64,000 bases of DNA from Gordonia jinghuaiqii (GCF_014041935.1 NZ_CP059491.1:1488001-1552000); one strand, 5' to 3'; counted from the first letter of the stretch, positions 1 to 8,839 are shown. Translations and numbers: made by a program. The notes: generated by a model from the sequence alone, not told the origin.

Positions 1-1
1 C

Positions 2-307
2 GGTGGCGGCGCCTCGGCCGAGGTCATGGCCGCCGGCCTCGACGTCATCCTGAACGACGAGCAGGTCAAGAGCGTCTTCGTGAACGTCTTCGGCGGCATC
101 ACCGCGTGTGACGCGGTTGCCAACGGCATCGTCGGCGCGTTGGAGAAGCTGGGGTCGGAGGCCAACAAGCCGCTCGTCGTCCGCCTCGACGGCAACAAGG
201 TCGACGAAGGCCGCAAGATCCTGGCCGATGCGAACCACCCGTTGGTCACGCTCGCCGAAACCATGGACTCGGGCGCCGACAAGGCCGCCGAGCTGGCGAG
301 CAAGTAA
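2..307 (+). CDS. sucC: Succinyl-CoA ligase (ADP-forming) beta subunit, C-terminal part
   Basis: This is the last ~101 residues of SucC; the gene begins before the window. SucC pairs with SucD to convert succinyl-CoA to succinate with nucleotide phosphorylation in the TCA cycle. Visible are [16 protein letters not shown] and [17 protein letters not shown], the conserved glycine-rich stretches of the C-terminal ligase/CoA domain. The reading frame is open from base 2 to the TAA ending at 307. sucD follows after 14 bp, so the two form one operon. Family assignment is secure; only the N-terminal ATP-grasp part is missing, because of the window edge. Confidence 0.95.
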   Translation, partial: GGGASAEVMAAGLDVILNDEQVKSVFVNVFGGITACDAVANGIVGALEKLGSEANKPLVVRLDGNKVDEGRKILADANHPLVTLAETMDSGADKAAELASK

Positions 308-321
308 GGGAGCCACGGAAA

Positions 322-1224
322 ATGTCGATCTTTCTGAACAAAGACAACAAGGTGATCGTCCAGGGCATCACCGGCGGTGAGGGCACCAAGCACACCGCCC
401 TGATGCTGAAGGCCGGCACCAACGTCGTCGGCGGTGTCAACGCGCGCAAGGCCGGCACCACCGTCAGCCACGTCGACGCCGACGGCAACAACGTCGAACT
501 GCCGGTGTTCGCCTCGGTCGCCGAGGCGATGAAGGAGACCGGGGCCGACACCTCGATCGCTTTCGTCCCGCCGAAGTTCTCCAAGGACGCCATCATCGAG
601 GCGATCGACGCGGAGATCCCGCTGCTGGTCGTCATCACCGAGGGCATCCCCGTGCAGGACTCCGCGTTCGCGTGGGCCTACAACGTGGAGAAGGGCGCCA
701 AGACCCGCATCATCGGGCCGAACTGCCCCGGCATCATCACCCCCGGTGAGGCGCTGGTCGGCATCACGCCGAACAACATCACCGGCAAGGGCCCCATCGG
801 TCTGGTCTCCAAGTCGGGCACCCTGACCTACCAGATGATGTACGAGCTGCGCGATCTCGGCTTCTCGACCGCCATCGGCATCGGCGGCGACCCGGTCATC
901 GGGACCACCCACATCGACGCCATCGAGGCGTTCGAGAAGGACCCGGAGACCAAGCTGATCGTGATGATCGGTGAGATCGGTGGCGACGCCGAGGAGCGTG
1001 CCGCCGACTACATCAAGGCCAACGTCTCCAAGCCGGTCGTCGGCTACGTCGCGGGCTTCACCGCGCCGGAGGGCAAGACGATGGGTCACGCCGGTGCGAT
1101 CGTGTCCGGTAGCTCCGGCACCGCGCAGGCCAAGAAGGAGGCCCTCGAGGCCGCAGGCGTGAAGGTCGGCAAGACGCCGTCCGAGACCGCCACGCTGGCC
1201 CGGGAGCTCTACGACGCCCTGTAA
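322..1224 (+). CDS. sucD: Succinyl-CoA ligase (ADP-forming) alpha subunit
   Basis: SucD binds CoA and carries the phosphohistidine intermediate of succinyl-CoA synthetase. The 300-residue length is normal for the family. The N-terminal CoA-binding Rossmann domain begins [32 protein letters not shown] lies near residue 135, and [17 protein letters not shown] contains the likely phosphorylated histidine, His256 by my count. The ATG at 322 follows a purine-rich GGGAG. The gene ends the sucCD operon and is followed by a strong intrinsic terminator. In mycobacteria sucCD lies a few genes upstream of purN-purH; here that distance is about 36 kb. Confidence 0.97.
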   Translation: MSIFLNKDNKVIVQGITGGEGTKHTALMLKAGTNVVGGVNARKAGTTVSHVDADGNNVELPVFASVAEAMKETGADTSIAFVPPKFSKDAIIEAIDAEIPLLVVITEGIPVQDSAFAWAYNVEKGAKTRIIGPNCPGIITPGEALVGITPNNITGKGPIGLVSKSGTLTYQMMYELRDLGFSTAIGIGGDPVIGTTHIDAIEAFEKDPETKLIVMIGEIGGDAEERAADYIKANVSKPVVGYVAGFTAPEGKTMGHAGAIVSGSSGTAQAKKEALEAAGVKVGKTPSETATLARELYDAL

Positions 1225-1252
1225 GCCTGTCAGTACCGGAAGCCAGGTACCG

Positions 1253-1286
1253 AAAAGCCCGAGCGGGTTTGCCGCTCGGGCTTTTT
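1253..1286 (+). terminator. Rho-independent terminator of sucCD
   Basis: AAAAGCCCGAGCGG and CCGCTCGGGCTTTT form a perfect 14-bp stem with a 5-nt loop, ending in a T run. It lies 28 bp after the sucD stop and ahead of the convergent lipoprotein gene, so it may also act on that strand. Confidence 0.93.
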
Positions 1287-1325
1287 CGTGTCCGGTTCGT
1301 CTCGTTGACCGCCTCGGAGGTCCGG

Positions 1326-2429
1326 CTATTCGCAGGCGACCCCGTCGCCGTCCCGATCGAGCTTGGCGCGATAGCCGGGCTGGCCGGCGTACAGCGGTGC
1401 GGCGCCGGCCGCACGGGCCGCCGAGCAGTTGGCGAAGTACGCCGACGACGGACCCTCGGCCGGCGGGGCGTAGGCAGGAGGCGGTGTGTAGGTGGGTGTC
1501 GGGGTGGGTGCGGGCGCCGGGGTGCGGGTTCGCGGCGGTGACGGAGTGGCGGTCGAGGTGCGTGTCTGCCCGGATGGGGACCCGGTCGACGGGCCGGAAG
1601 CGCCGCACCCGGTCAGAACGCTTGTGATGGAGGCCTTCTCGGCCTGGGTCACCCACAGCTTGTAGGCGGCTTTCACCTCGACCTGACGACTCACGTAGGT
1701 GCATCGGTAGCTCTTGTTCGGTGGCAGCCAGGTGGCGGCGTCGCCGGCGCCCTTCTGTTGGTTGGTGGGACCGTCCACCGCCTGCAGATTTCGCGGATCG
1801 TTGGCGAAGTCGGCACGCTGCGCAGCCGAGAGTTGTTGCGCGCCTTTCTGCCACGCGTCCGACAAGGCCACGACGTGATCGATCTGCACCGCCGACGAGG
1901 TGCTCTGGCCGCGGACGAATCGGATCGTGGTGCCGGTGTAGGGGTCGGCGAGTGACCCGGACAGGACTGCGCACCCGTGGGAACCCGCTTTGACGGCGAT
2001 GTCCGTCAGGTCGCGGCGCAGGATGTCGTTGCGGGTGTCGCAGCCGTTGCGCCCGCCCTCCACTCCGACGTCATCCGACCACGCCTGGCCGAAGAGCGCG
2101 CGGTCGTAGCCGGTCTTCGGTGCGCGGCCCTTGACGGCGAGCGAGTTCAGCTTCCGTAGGGCCGAGTCGGCGGCCGGAGCCGCGACCACCGTGACCGCAG
2201 GGCTCGGCGCCGGTAGCGCCTCGTCGGCTGTGGAGGTCGCCGTCATCGTGGTCTCCGTCGTGGACGGTCCGGCAGTCGGCTGCGGAACGCCACATCCGCC
2301 GACCGCGAGCGCGAACGCCGCGACGCCGCACGCCGTCAGCAGCCATCTGGTCGAGGGCGCGGTACGCCGTCGAGCTGCGGGGCCGCCGTCGGCCCGGGAC
2401 GGGTCACGGGGAAAGCAGGTACTGGGCAT
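1326..2429 (-). CDS. Secreted lipoprotein with DUF1524-type HNH nuclease and C-terminal Excalibur domain
   Basis: A 367-residue exported protein. A basic N-terminus is followed by a hydrophobic segment (about residues 29-45) and a lipobox LAVGGC with Cys46 as the likely lipidated residue. A low-complexity Thr/Ala/Pro linker follows. The middle (about 90-260) resembles DUF1524/GmrSD-type HNH nucleases: QIDHVVALSDAW, then DPRNLQAVDGPTNQQKG. A second Pro/Thr-rich linker leads to an Excalibur calcium-binding module ending DRDGDGVACE. Family knowledge suggests an extracytoplasmic, metal-dependent nuclease; substrate is unknown. It is convergent with sucD and divergent from the nonapeptide-repeat gene. 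An upstream in-frame start is possible, but this one gives a clean signal peptide. Confidence 0.85.
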   Translation of the reverse strand: MPSTCFPRDPSRADGGPAARRRTAPSTRWLLTACGVAAFALAVGGCGVPQPTAGPSTTETTMTATSTADEALPAPSPAVTVVAAPAADSALRKLNSLAVKGRAPKTGYDRALFGQAWSDDVGVEGGRNGCDTRNDILRRDLTDIAVKAGSHGCAVLSGSLADPYTGTTIRFVRGQSTSSAVQIDHVVALSDAWQKGAQQLSAAQRADFANDPRNLQAVDGPTNQQKGAGDAATWLPPNKSYRCTYVSRQVEVKAAYKLWVTQAEKASITSVLTGCGASGPSTGSPSGQTRTSTATPSPPRTRTPAPAPTPTPTYTPPPAYAPPAEGPSSAYFANCSAARAAGAAPLYAGQPGYRAKLDRDGDGVACE

Positions 2430-2623
2430 CGACGAAAGGACCTCTCATAAGACTGTGTAACCGACGTGACGCGCAGTCGTCTACGAGTTCTCGCACCATA
2501 TCGGGGCACCGATCTCGTCGTTACACCGGCTGCGTTCCACCGGCTGCGTCCCACCGTCAGGTGGCCGGACCGGCCGAGACCGGCGTGACGCGATTACGAC
2601 GGTTCACCGGGCCTGTGGCGTGC

Positions 2624-2629
2624 GATAAT
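2624..2629 (+). promoter_or_regulatory. Extended -10 element, probable leaderless promoter
   Basis: TGCGATAAT (2621-2629) is an extended -10 box with hexamer GATAAT. The GTG at 2636 begins 7 nt after its last base, where transcription would start, so the mRNA is probably leaderless. Confidence 0.6.
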
Positions 2630-2635
2630 TCGGCG

Positions 2636-3376
2636 GTGGACTCCCAGGCGCGGCGAAGCGCGGTCCCCCGGGTGATCGGGGGTTCTCTGCGTCTGGCCGG
2701 GTTCGTCGTCGACACGGCCGAGCGGCTGCCCGTCGCCGGTGGGCTGGTCTCCAGCGCCCGCGCCCGGACACAGGAGGTCCTCGACGAGGCGCTCGCCTGG
2801 GCCCGGTCGACAACGCGAACCGTCGTGGGAGCCGTCATCCGCGAGGTGGTCGGCGTACTCACCGAAGAAGTCGACCTCACCGATCTCGTGCTCGACCACG
2901 TAGATCTGAAGCGGGTCATCACCGAGGTCCTCGGCCTCATCGACATCGACGCCGTCATCGAGACCGTCGACCTCGATCGTGCTGTGGCGCAGGTGGATCT
3001 GATGGCCGCGATCGATCTCGTCGACCTCGACGCGGTGATCGGCAAGGTCGATCTCGACTCGGTCGCCACCCGGATCGACCTCGACGCGATCGCTGCCCGA
3101 ATCGACATCGACACGATCGCGGCCAGGATCGACATAGAGGCGATCCTCGATCGGGTGGACCTCATCGGTCTCGCCGAGGAGATCATCGACGGCGTCGACC
3201 TCCCCGATCTCATCCGGGAGGCGAGTACGTCGGTCACCGCCGAGGTGATGACCGACGTGCGTAGCACCAGCGAACGCGCGGATGACGCAGTGGCCGACGC
3301 GGTCAACCGTTTCCTGCGTCGACGCTCCGCGCAGATCGCCGGTGAGGCGACGTCGGATGGGCGGGCACCCGAGTGA
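2636..3376 (+). CDS. Nonapeptide-repeat protein of unknown function
   Basis: I do not recognise a named family. The protein has about 246 residues from the GTG at 2636. The frame is open to a start at 2561, but the -10 box just before 2636 supports the later start. A basic N-terminal segment (RSAVPRVIGGSLRLAGFVVDTAERLP) is followed by a region built from a nine-residue unit of the form [VI]-D-[LI]-x6, eight copies of it contiguous, with looser copies on both sides. Acidic and aliphatic residues alternate, suggesting an amphipathic surface-binding or membrane-associated fold. The tail is basic (RFLRRRSAQ). The stop overlaps the start of the RDD membrane protein, so the two are probably coupled and may work together at the membrane. 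Confidence 0.75.
   Translation: MDSQARRSAVPRVIGGSLRLAGFVVDTAERLPVAGGLVSSARARTQEVLDEALAWARSTTRTVVGAVIREVVGVLTEEVDLTDLVLDHVDLKRVITEVLGLIDIDAVIETVDLDRAVAQVDLMAAIDLVDLDAVIGKVDLDSVATRIDLDAIAARIDIDTIAARIDIEAILDRVDLIGLAEEIIDGVDLPDLIREASTSVTAEVMTDVRSTSERADDAVADAVNRFLRRRSAQIAGEATSDGRAPE
2939..3154 (+). repeat. Eight tandem 27-bp units coding for a nonapeptide repeat
   Basis: Codons 102-173 from the GTG at 2636 read IDIDAVIET, VDLDRAVAQ, VDLMAAIDL, VDLDAVIGK, VDLDSVATR, IDLDAIAAR, IDIDTIAAR, IDIEAILDR. There are no insertions between the eight units; DNA identity between units is partial. Confidence 0.9.
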
Positions 3377-3972
3377 CCGCCGAGCCCAAGGCCCCCGAAC
3401 CGACAGCCCCCGAACCGACAGCCCCCGAACCGGCGGCCCTCGAACCGGTAGCACCCGAACCCCGGGTCCCCGCACCGAAGAACGCCTCGCCGATACGGAA
3501 TCCGGGTCCCACTGCGCATCTCGCGCCCGTGCACCGGGCGCACGCGGTGCAGGACCGCGACAAGAATGCGGGCATCGTCAGCCGAGGTTTCGGCGCGTTC
3601 CTGGATCTGCTCGTCGTGTGGACGATTCTCGGTGCCGGATATGCGGGGCTGTCACTGATGAGATTCGCCGTCTCGGTCAGCGAGTTCTCGATGCCCAAGG
3701 TCGACCTCATCTTCACCACCACCGGTTTCGTGGTCGTGTCCGTGCTCTACCTCGCGACGTGCTGGGAGGTGTCCGGGCGCACGCTGGGTTCGGTGGTGAT
3801 GGGTCTGCGGGTGGTCAACAAGAACGGTGAGCGCATCCGCCCGGCCGTCGCGGTACTGCGTGCGGTGATCTGCACACTGTTCGCGATCGGCTTGGCGTGG
3901 GCGATGGTGGATCGTCGGCGGAGGTCGGTTGCCGACGTTCTGCTGCGCACCCGGGTCATCTATTCTCGCTGA
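3373..3972 (+). CDS. RDD family membrane protein with Pro/Glu-rich N-terminus
   Basis: A 199-residue protein starting at a GTG that overlaps the upstream stop (GTGA). The first ~50 residues are a cytoplasmic low-complexity tail of repeated APEPT units, encoded by near-identical 15-bp repeats. The RDD domain follows: arginine in GIVSRGFGAFLDLLVVW, then a TM pair, the motif GRTLGSVVMGLRVVNKNGERIRP, and a final TM ending WAMVDRRRRSVADVLLRTRVIYSR. RDD proteins are integral membrane proteins of mostly unknown function, sometimes linked to transport or ion tolerance. The 3' end overlaps the convergent SRPBCC gene by 17 bp. Confidence 0.85.
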   Translation: MTAEPKAPEPTAPEPTAPEPAALEPVAPEPRVPAPKNASPIRNPGPTAHLAPVHRAHAVQDRDKNAGIVSRGFGAFLDLLVVWTILGAGYAGLSLMRFAVSVSEFSMPKVDLIFTTTGFVVVSVLYLATCWEVSGRTLGSVVMGLRVVNKNGERIRPAVAVLRAVICTLFAIGLAWAMVDRRRRSVADVLLRTRVIYSR

Positions 3973-4420
3973 CTGCCTTCAGCTGCTTCAGCCCCTTCTC
4001 GAAGTCCTTGCCGAGCATCCTGTCGAGGAACCCCAGGGCGCCGCCGACCCGGCTGAACAGGGTGTTCTTGCCGACCATCGCCCAGTTCACGCGCGTGGCC
4101 TCACCTCTGGGTACGAGTTCGAAGGTGACGGTGTTGGTGGTTTTCATCGGTTTCTCGAAGTCGAGCCGGACCTCGACCTCACGGTCGGCGTCGACGCGGG
4201 TGATCTCCATGGCCCCGCGTCCCGCCTTCTTGTTGCCCGACCAGGCGTATTTGGCGCCCACACCGGATTGCGCACCGGAGTATTCGCGCGACATGTCGGG
4301 ATCGACTCCCTCCCACGGGGACCAGCGGACCCACTGCCGGAAGTCGGTCAGATTCGCCAGGATCGCGGCGGGCGGGGCGTCGACGGTGACGGATCGGCTG
4401 ATGCGGAAGGTGTCGGCCAT
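3956..4420 (-). CDS. SRPBCC (START/Bet v1-like) family protein
   Basis: A 154-residue protein. I chose the ATG at 4420 because MADTFRISRSVTVDAPPAAILANLTDFRQWVRWSPWE is the usual beginning of polyketide-cyclase/SRPBCC proteins; the open frame extends farther upstream without family resemblance. An AGGAG-like site lies just upstream. The YxWSGNKKAGRGAMEITR and VTFELVPRGEATRVNWAM segments fit the helix-grip fold that binds hydrophobic ligands. The ligand is unknown. It is convergent with the RDD gene. Confidence 0.85.
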   Translation of the reverse strand: MADTFRISRSVTVDAPPAAILANLTDFRQWVRWSPWEGVDPDMSREYSGAQSGVGAKYAWSGNKKAGRGAMEITRVDADREVEVRLDFEKPMKTTNTVTFELVPRGEATRVNWAMVGKNTLFSRVGGALGFLDRMLGKDFEKGLKQLKAVSENR

Positions 4421-4528
4421 GGTGGCTCCTCGTCGAGGATGTGACTTGTGGTGAGTATGACACCGCCTGTCAACGGAACTCATCGGTTCGACGCAGGGCG
4501 TCACCCCAGGCGGCCGGCGGTGGCGGGA

Positions 4529-4534
4529 TACGGT
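4529..4534 (+). promoter_or_regulatory. Possible -10 element with leaderless start
   Basis: TACGGT fits TANNNT and ends 8 nt before the A of the ATG at 4542. No convincing Shine-Dalgarno sequence precedes that ATG. Confidence 0.4.
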
Positions 4535-4541
4535 GTGAGGC

Positions 4542-4979
4542 ATGGGCGAAGACGGCCGGCTCTCGGCGGAAAACCTGCGTGACCTGCTCGTCGACGGCCA
4601 TACGTGGGAATCGTGGGACTGCGCGATGACCCGGCCCGCGCCCACCTCCGACGGTCACGACGACACCTATGCGGAGGATCTCGAACGCGCTCGGCAGCGG
4701 AGTGGTTCCGACGAATCGGTCATCACCGGCGCCACCGCCGAGCGGGTGCCGAATGCGTCCGGGCGCGGCGACGCGTGGGAGAGCGTGCTCGCGACCCGCG
4801 CGACCGACAGACCCGGCCTCGAGGAGTTCCTCGCGGCAGGCGAGTGGGCCGCCTTGTCGGGTACGGGCCCGCTGCGATTCTCTCTGTGCGACTTCGCTGG
4901 TCGGATCGCACTGGTCGTGGGACACGAACGGCGATGGCAGGCCGCCGGGGAACTGCTCGGCGCACGGAGCCCGGAGTAG
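4542..4979 (+). pseudogene. Internally deleted AccD3-like carboxyltransferase remnant
   Basis: An intact 145-codon frame whose two halves resemble separate parts of a full carboxyltransferase such as mycobacterial AccD3 (~495 residues). Residues 8-66 (LRDLLVDGHTWESWD, YAEDLERARQRSGSDESVITG) match the start of the N-terminal domain. Residues ~78-132 (WESVLATRATDRPGLEEFLAAG, then LSGTG, CDFAGRIALVVGHERR) match the start of the C-terminal half. The acyl-CoA-binding core between them and the last ~150 residues are missing, so enzymatic activity is unlikely. The comparison is from memory of the family. The stop is 3 bp before the LysR start. It could alternatively be a maintained small derivative, since the frame is clean. 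Confidence 0.55.
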
Positions 4980-4982
4980 GCC

Positions 4983-5891
4983 GTGGACTTCCGTCAGCTC
5001 GAGTACTTCACTGCGGTCATCGAGGCCGGGTCGGTGTCGCAGGCGGCCAAGAACCTCCGGATGACCCAACCGCCGGTGAGCCAGGCGATCGCCAAGCTCG
5101 AACGAGAACTCGGCGTCAGGCTGCTCGAACGGACCGCCAAGGGAGTGCATCCCACCAGGGCCGGACAGTTTCTCCTGTCCAACGGGAGTCGGCTCCTGAC
5201 GGAGCGCGACCGGATCGCCGAGACGCTGGCGTTGATGGGGGAGGCCGTCGTCGGCGATCTGCGGGTCGGCGTGGAGCCGATGGTGATCAACGAGTTCGTC
5301 GCGGAGGTGCTCGCGGAGTTCCTCGATCAGGCACCGGGGGTACGCGTCACGCTCACCGATGCGACGCCCGACGTGATCCTCGACGGAGTGCGCTCAGGAG
5401 AGCTCGACATCGGATGCGTTCCGTTCAGTCCCGACCAGTTCGCGGACTTCGTCGCCGAGGTCTGTGATTGGGAATCGATCGTTCGCATCGAGGTCAAGCT
5501 CGCCGTTCCGCGGTTTCGACAGTACGAATCCCATCCGGGGGGTCGGGGCTGGGGGAGATGGATTCTCCCGTACCCGATTCCGGCATTTCCCGGCATGCCG
5601 GAGGTGGTGACCAGGGCGCTGGCCGACGACCCGACGCTCGAGGTGTTGTCGGTGTCGACGCCACAGACCGCGATCCCGTTCGTCGCGGCGGGCCTGGGGG
5701 TGGCGCCCAGTACGCGGAAGATCGCCGAGAACCGTCAGGGCGTGGCGCTCGTGGACCCACCGTCATGGCTGAAGTCGATGCGGGGCACCGTCGTCTGGCG
5801 TCGCGACGCCGAGGTCACCCCGATCATGCGGCGGTGGATCGACGTTTCTCGCGCTGTCGGCGAAGCTGCGGAGGACGCTTTCGACGCGTAG
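4983..5891 (+). CDS. LysR family transcriptional regulator
   Basis: A 302-residue LysR-type regulator. The winged HTH is at residues 1-60 (MDFRQLEYFTAVIEAGSVSQ, MTQPPVSQAIAKLERELGVRLLER), and the periplasmic-binding-protein-like effector domain covers about 90-300 (LRVGVEPMVINEFVAEVLAEF, ELDIGCVPF). Start is the GTG at 4983. It sits just upstream of, and in the same direction as, the ten-gene aromatic-type catabolic operon, with a 417-bp regulatory gap between, so it is the natural candidate regulator of that operon. The inducer is unknown; LysR regulators often sense a pathway intermediate. Confidence 0.93.
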   Translation: MDFRQLEYFTAVIEAGSVSQAAKNLRMTQPPVSQAIAKLERELGVRLLERTAKGVHPTRAGQFLLSNGSRLLTERDRIAETLALMGEAVVGDLRVGVEPMVINEFVAEVLAEFLDQAPGVRVTLTDATPDVILDGVRSGELDIGCVPFSPDQFADFVAEVCDWESIVRIEVKLAVPRFRQYESHPGGRGWGRWILPYPIPAFPGMPEVVTRALADDPTLEVLSVSTPQTAIPFVAAGLGVAPSTRKIAENRQGVALVDPPSWLKSMRGTVVWRRDAEVTPIMRRWIDVSRAVGEAAEDAFDA

Positions 5892-6308
5892 CCATACGCA
5901 TTTGTATGTACCCCTCGAAAAGCTCGCATATCGCGAACTCGTGTCCACTTCAACCGTCATCCCGATATGTGGGACGTTCTGGGTGTGATGCGCGACACAG
6001 TTGCGATGGCGGGTGTTGATTGCCGTTTTGTGACCGCTGCGTAAACCGGCACTTCAATCGGCGTTCACGGTGATGTGACCCGGGTCATCGCGAGCTGTCC
6101 GCGACGGTGCGGTCGTTCCCGTCGTTGCCGACCGCCTGCCCCGGCAGTCTTCAAAGCCGGGGAATTCCATGCCACTGTGATGCCCACGCCGAACGGGATC
6201 GCCTGTTGCGGAACGCCGCTCACCGGAGTTGCCAGATGCGTCCCGCACGAAAGCACTCGTTTTTTCGCGGTGGCTGAAGCACGCCTTGTCAAGACTGGAG
6301 AACGAACC
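5892..6308 (+). promoter_or_regulatory. Regulatory gap between LysR gene and catabolic operon, with palindromes
   Basis: 417 bp with no convincing gene. It holds CATACGCATTTGTATG (5893-5908), an inverted repeat close to the LysR ATAC-N7-GTAT consensus; TCCC-N7-GGGA (5960-5974); and TGACCCGGGTCA (6076-6087), a perfect 12-bp palindrome. A GGAG at about 6297 serves as RBS for the ATG at 6309. Together these suggest a controlled operon promoter; the exact -10/-35 is not clear. Confidence 0.5.
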
Positions 6309-7877
6309 ATGACCACAACCATTCCGGAAGTGACCGCGTCCGAGACGGTGCCGGACGAGTTCCGGCCGTTCACCGGGCAGGAATTCCTCGACAGCCTGAA
6401 CGACGGTCGCGAGGTGTGGATCTACGGCGAGAAGGTCGAGAACATCGTCGAACACCCAGCGTTCCGGAACTCCGCCCGGATGATCGCCCGGATGTACGAC
6501 GCGCTTCACGACCCGGCCCGCAAGGACATTCTCACCATCCCGACCGAATGGGGCGGCTTCACCCACCGCTTCTACCGCGCCCCGCACACGGTGGAGGAGC
6601 AGGTCGCCCAGCGCGACGCGATCGCCGAGTGGCAGAAGATCGCCTGGGGCTGGATGGGCCGTTCGCCCGACTACAAGGGCTGCTTCCTCGGCACACTGGG
6701 CGCCAACGCCGAGTTCTATCGCGGATACGAGGACAACGCCCGCAACTGGTATCGCAAGGCACAGGAGAAGACCTGGTACGTCAACCACGCGATCATGAAC
6801 CCGCCGGTCGACCGGGGTGCCGGGCCGGACGCCGGCAAGGACGTCTTCATCCACGTCACCGAGGAGACCGCGGAGGGGATCTACGTCTCCGGCGCCAAGG
6901 TCGTCGCCACCGGATCGGCGTTGACCCACTACACATTCGTCGGGCACGTCGGGCAGGTCGCCATCCAGGACCCCGCGTACTCACCGGTGTTCATCATGCC
7001 GACCAACTCTCCCGGCGTGAAACTGATCTGCCGTACCTCCAACGAGTACCGCGCCGCCGTGCTCGGCAGCCCATTCGACTACCCGCTGTCGAGCCGGCTC
7101 GACGAGAACGACGCGATCCTGGTGCTGGACAACGTATTCGTTCCCTGGGAGAACGTCTTCATCTACAACGATCTCGACCAGGCCAACAAGTACAACATCC
7201 ACTCGGGCTACCTCGAACGCGCCTCGCTGCACGGATGCACCCGGTTCGCCGTCAAGCTCGACTTCCTGTGCGGTCTGCTCGCCCGCGCGCTCGACATCAC
7301 CGGTGCCGGACAGTTCCACGGCGTGATGAGCCAACTCGGGGAGGTCATCGCCTGGCGTAACACCTTCTGGGCGTTGTCGGATGCGATGGCCAAGAGCGAG
7401 GTTCCGTGGAAGGGCGGGATGATCCAGCCCGATCCGCAGCACGCCGGCGCCTACCGGGTGATGAACCAGCTCGCAATGCCCAAGATCAAGAACATCATCG
7501 AGCAGGTCGTCGCCAGCGGTCTGATCTACCTGAACTCCCACGCCAACGACTTCAAGACCCCCGAGATCCGCGGCTACCTCGACACCTACCTGCGCGGCAG
7601 TGGCGGGATCGATGCCGAGGAACGCGTCAAGGTGATGAAGATGCTGTGGGATGCCATCGGCACCGAGTTCGGTGCGCGCCACGAGCTGTACGAGATCAAC
7701 TACATCGGCAGCAACGACGTGACCCGGCAGACCAACCTGTTCAGCGCTCGGGGACGCGGGCTCCTCGACGAGTGGAAGGCATTCGCGCAGTCGGCCATGG
7801 ACGAGTACGACCTCGACGGGTGGACTTGCCCGGACCTCATCGGCCCCGGCGACGTGAGCATCCTGCCGCAGTCCTGA
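6309..7877 (+). CDS. HpaB-type FADH2-dependent aromatic monooxygenase, large component
   Basis: A 522-residue 4-hydroxyphenylacetate 3-hydroxylase-family oxygenase. Such enzymes use FADH2 from a separate reductase to ortho-hydroxylate phenols. The ATG at 6309 follows TGGAG; a longer frame to 6075 lacks family resemblance. Family-like segments include the N-terminal FTGQEFLDSLNDGREVWIYG, the middle HVTEETAEGIYVSGAKVVATG, and LDNVFVPWENVFIYND before the C-terminal helical domain. Length is normal. It leads the operon, and the flavin reductase at 13793 is its likely partner. It may act on phenolics other than 4-hydroxyphenylacetate; the substrate cannot be read from sequence alone. Confidence 0.9.
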   Translation: MTTTIPEVTASETVPDEFRPFTGQEFLDSLNDGREVWIYGEKVENIVEHPAFRNSARMIARMYDALHDPARKDILTIPTEWGGFTHRFYRAPHTVEEQVAQRDAIAEWQKIAWGWMGRSPDYKGCFLGTLGANAEFYRGYEDNARNWYRKAQEKTWYVNHAIMNPPVDRGAGPDAGKDVFIHVTEETAEGIYVSGAKVVATGSALTHYTFVGHVGQVAIQDPAYSPVFIMPTNSPGVKLICRTSNEYRAAVLGSPFDYPLSSRLDENDAILVLDNVFVPWENVFIYNDLDQANKYNIHSGYLERASLHGCTRFAVKLDFLCGLLARALDITGAGQFHGVMSQLGEVIAWRNTFWALSDAMAKSEVPWKGGMIQPDPQHAGAYRVMNQLAMPKIKNIIEQVVASGLIYLNSHANDFKTPEIRGYLDTYLRGSGGIDAEERVKVMKMLWDAIGTEFGARHELYEINYIGSNDVTRQTNLFSARGRGLLDEWKAFAQSAMDEYDLDGWTCPDLIGPGDVSILPQS

Positions 7878-7903
7878 CCGTCCATCATTCCGAGGAGTCA
7901 TCA

Positions 7904-8839
7904 GTGGCAACCGCAATCGATGCCGCACAGGTCACCTATCAGGTGCCCGACCTCGCCGTCGCGGAGAAGTTCCTCACCGACTTCGGCATGACCACCGTCG
8001 AGGGGAGCGACGAGAACACGCTCTACATGCGGGGCACCGGGACCCAGCACCACATCTACGTGGCCCGCAAGGGATCTCGACAACGATTCGTCGGTGCGTC
8101 GATCGAGGTGCGTTCGCGTGCCGACCTCGACGAGCTGGCCGCGATGCCGGGGTCGTCGGCGGTCGCCGAGTCGACCGAACCGGGCGGCGGGCTCGAGGTC
8201 GTCATGCACATGCCGGACGGCTTCGAGATCAGGGCGATCTGGGGGCGCGAGCGGGCCGAACCGATTGAGGATCGGGAGCCTTTCGCGTTCAACAACATCA
8301 CCACCAAGAACAGGGTGAACGCGTCCGTCCGGCAGGGCACCGCGCCGTGCACGATCGCGCGGTTGGGTCACTTCGTCCTGCACGTCAGCGACCACGACGA
8401 GTCGATGGCGTGGCTGGAGGAGCGGTTCAACTTCCTGCACTCGGACTACTTCGTCCCACCGGGCACCGACGGGCCGATCGTCGGCACCTTCATCCGTCTC
8501 GATCTCGGTGAACAGCTCGTCGACCATCACTTCATGCTCGTCCTGCAATCGGATTGGGTAGGCGTGCACCACAGTTCGTTCGAGGTGACCGATCTCGACG
8601 CGGTGATGAGCTCACACGACTATCTGCTGTCGCAAGGCCACCAGCTCGACATCGGCGTCGGCCGGCACGTCCTGGGCAGCCAGATCTTCGACTACTGGAA
8701 GGACCCGTTCGGATTCCGGATCGAGCACTACACCGACGGCGATGTCGTCGACGCCTCGTTCAAGCCCACGAAGTTCAATGGCACGGCCAGCGAGACGACC
8801 CAATGGGGTAACCGGCCGCCGCTGGAGTTCTTCCAATGA
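7904..8839 (+). CDS. VOC-family extradiol ring-cleavage dioxygenase
   Basis: A 311-residue two-domain vicinal-oxygen-chelate protein. The GTG at 7904 follows GAGGAG. The N-terminal VOC domain (1-115) lacks metal ligands. The C-terminal domain has the expected 2-His-1-Glu set: LGHFVLHV, VHHSSFEV and FRIEHYTDGD. This is the type I extradiol dioxygenase pattern (2,3-dihydroxybiphenyl and homoprotocatechuate 2,3-dioxygenases), which opens catecholic rings next to the hydroxyls using Fe(II). It lies 26 bp downstream of the monooxygenase, which would make its catechol substrate, and overlaps the RraA gene by 4 bp. Confidence 0.88.
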   Translation: MATAIDAAQVTYQVPDLAVAEKFLTDFGMTTVEGSDENTLYMRGTGTQHHIYVARKGSRQRFVGASIEVRSRADLDELAAMPGSSAVAESTEPGGGLEVVMHMPDGFEIRAIWGRERAEPIEDREPFAFNNITTKNRVNASVRQGTAPCTIARLGHFVLHVSDHDESMAWLEERFNFLHSDYFVPPGTDGPIVGTFIRLDLGEQLVDHHFMLVLQSDWVGVHHSSFEVTDLDAVMSSHDYLLSQGHQLDIGVGRHVLGSQIFDYWKDPFGFRIEHYTDGDVVDASFKPTKFNGTASETTQWGNRPPLEFFQ

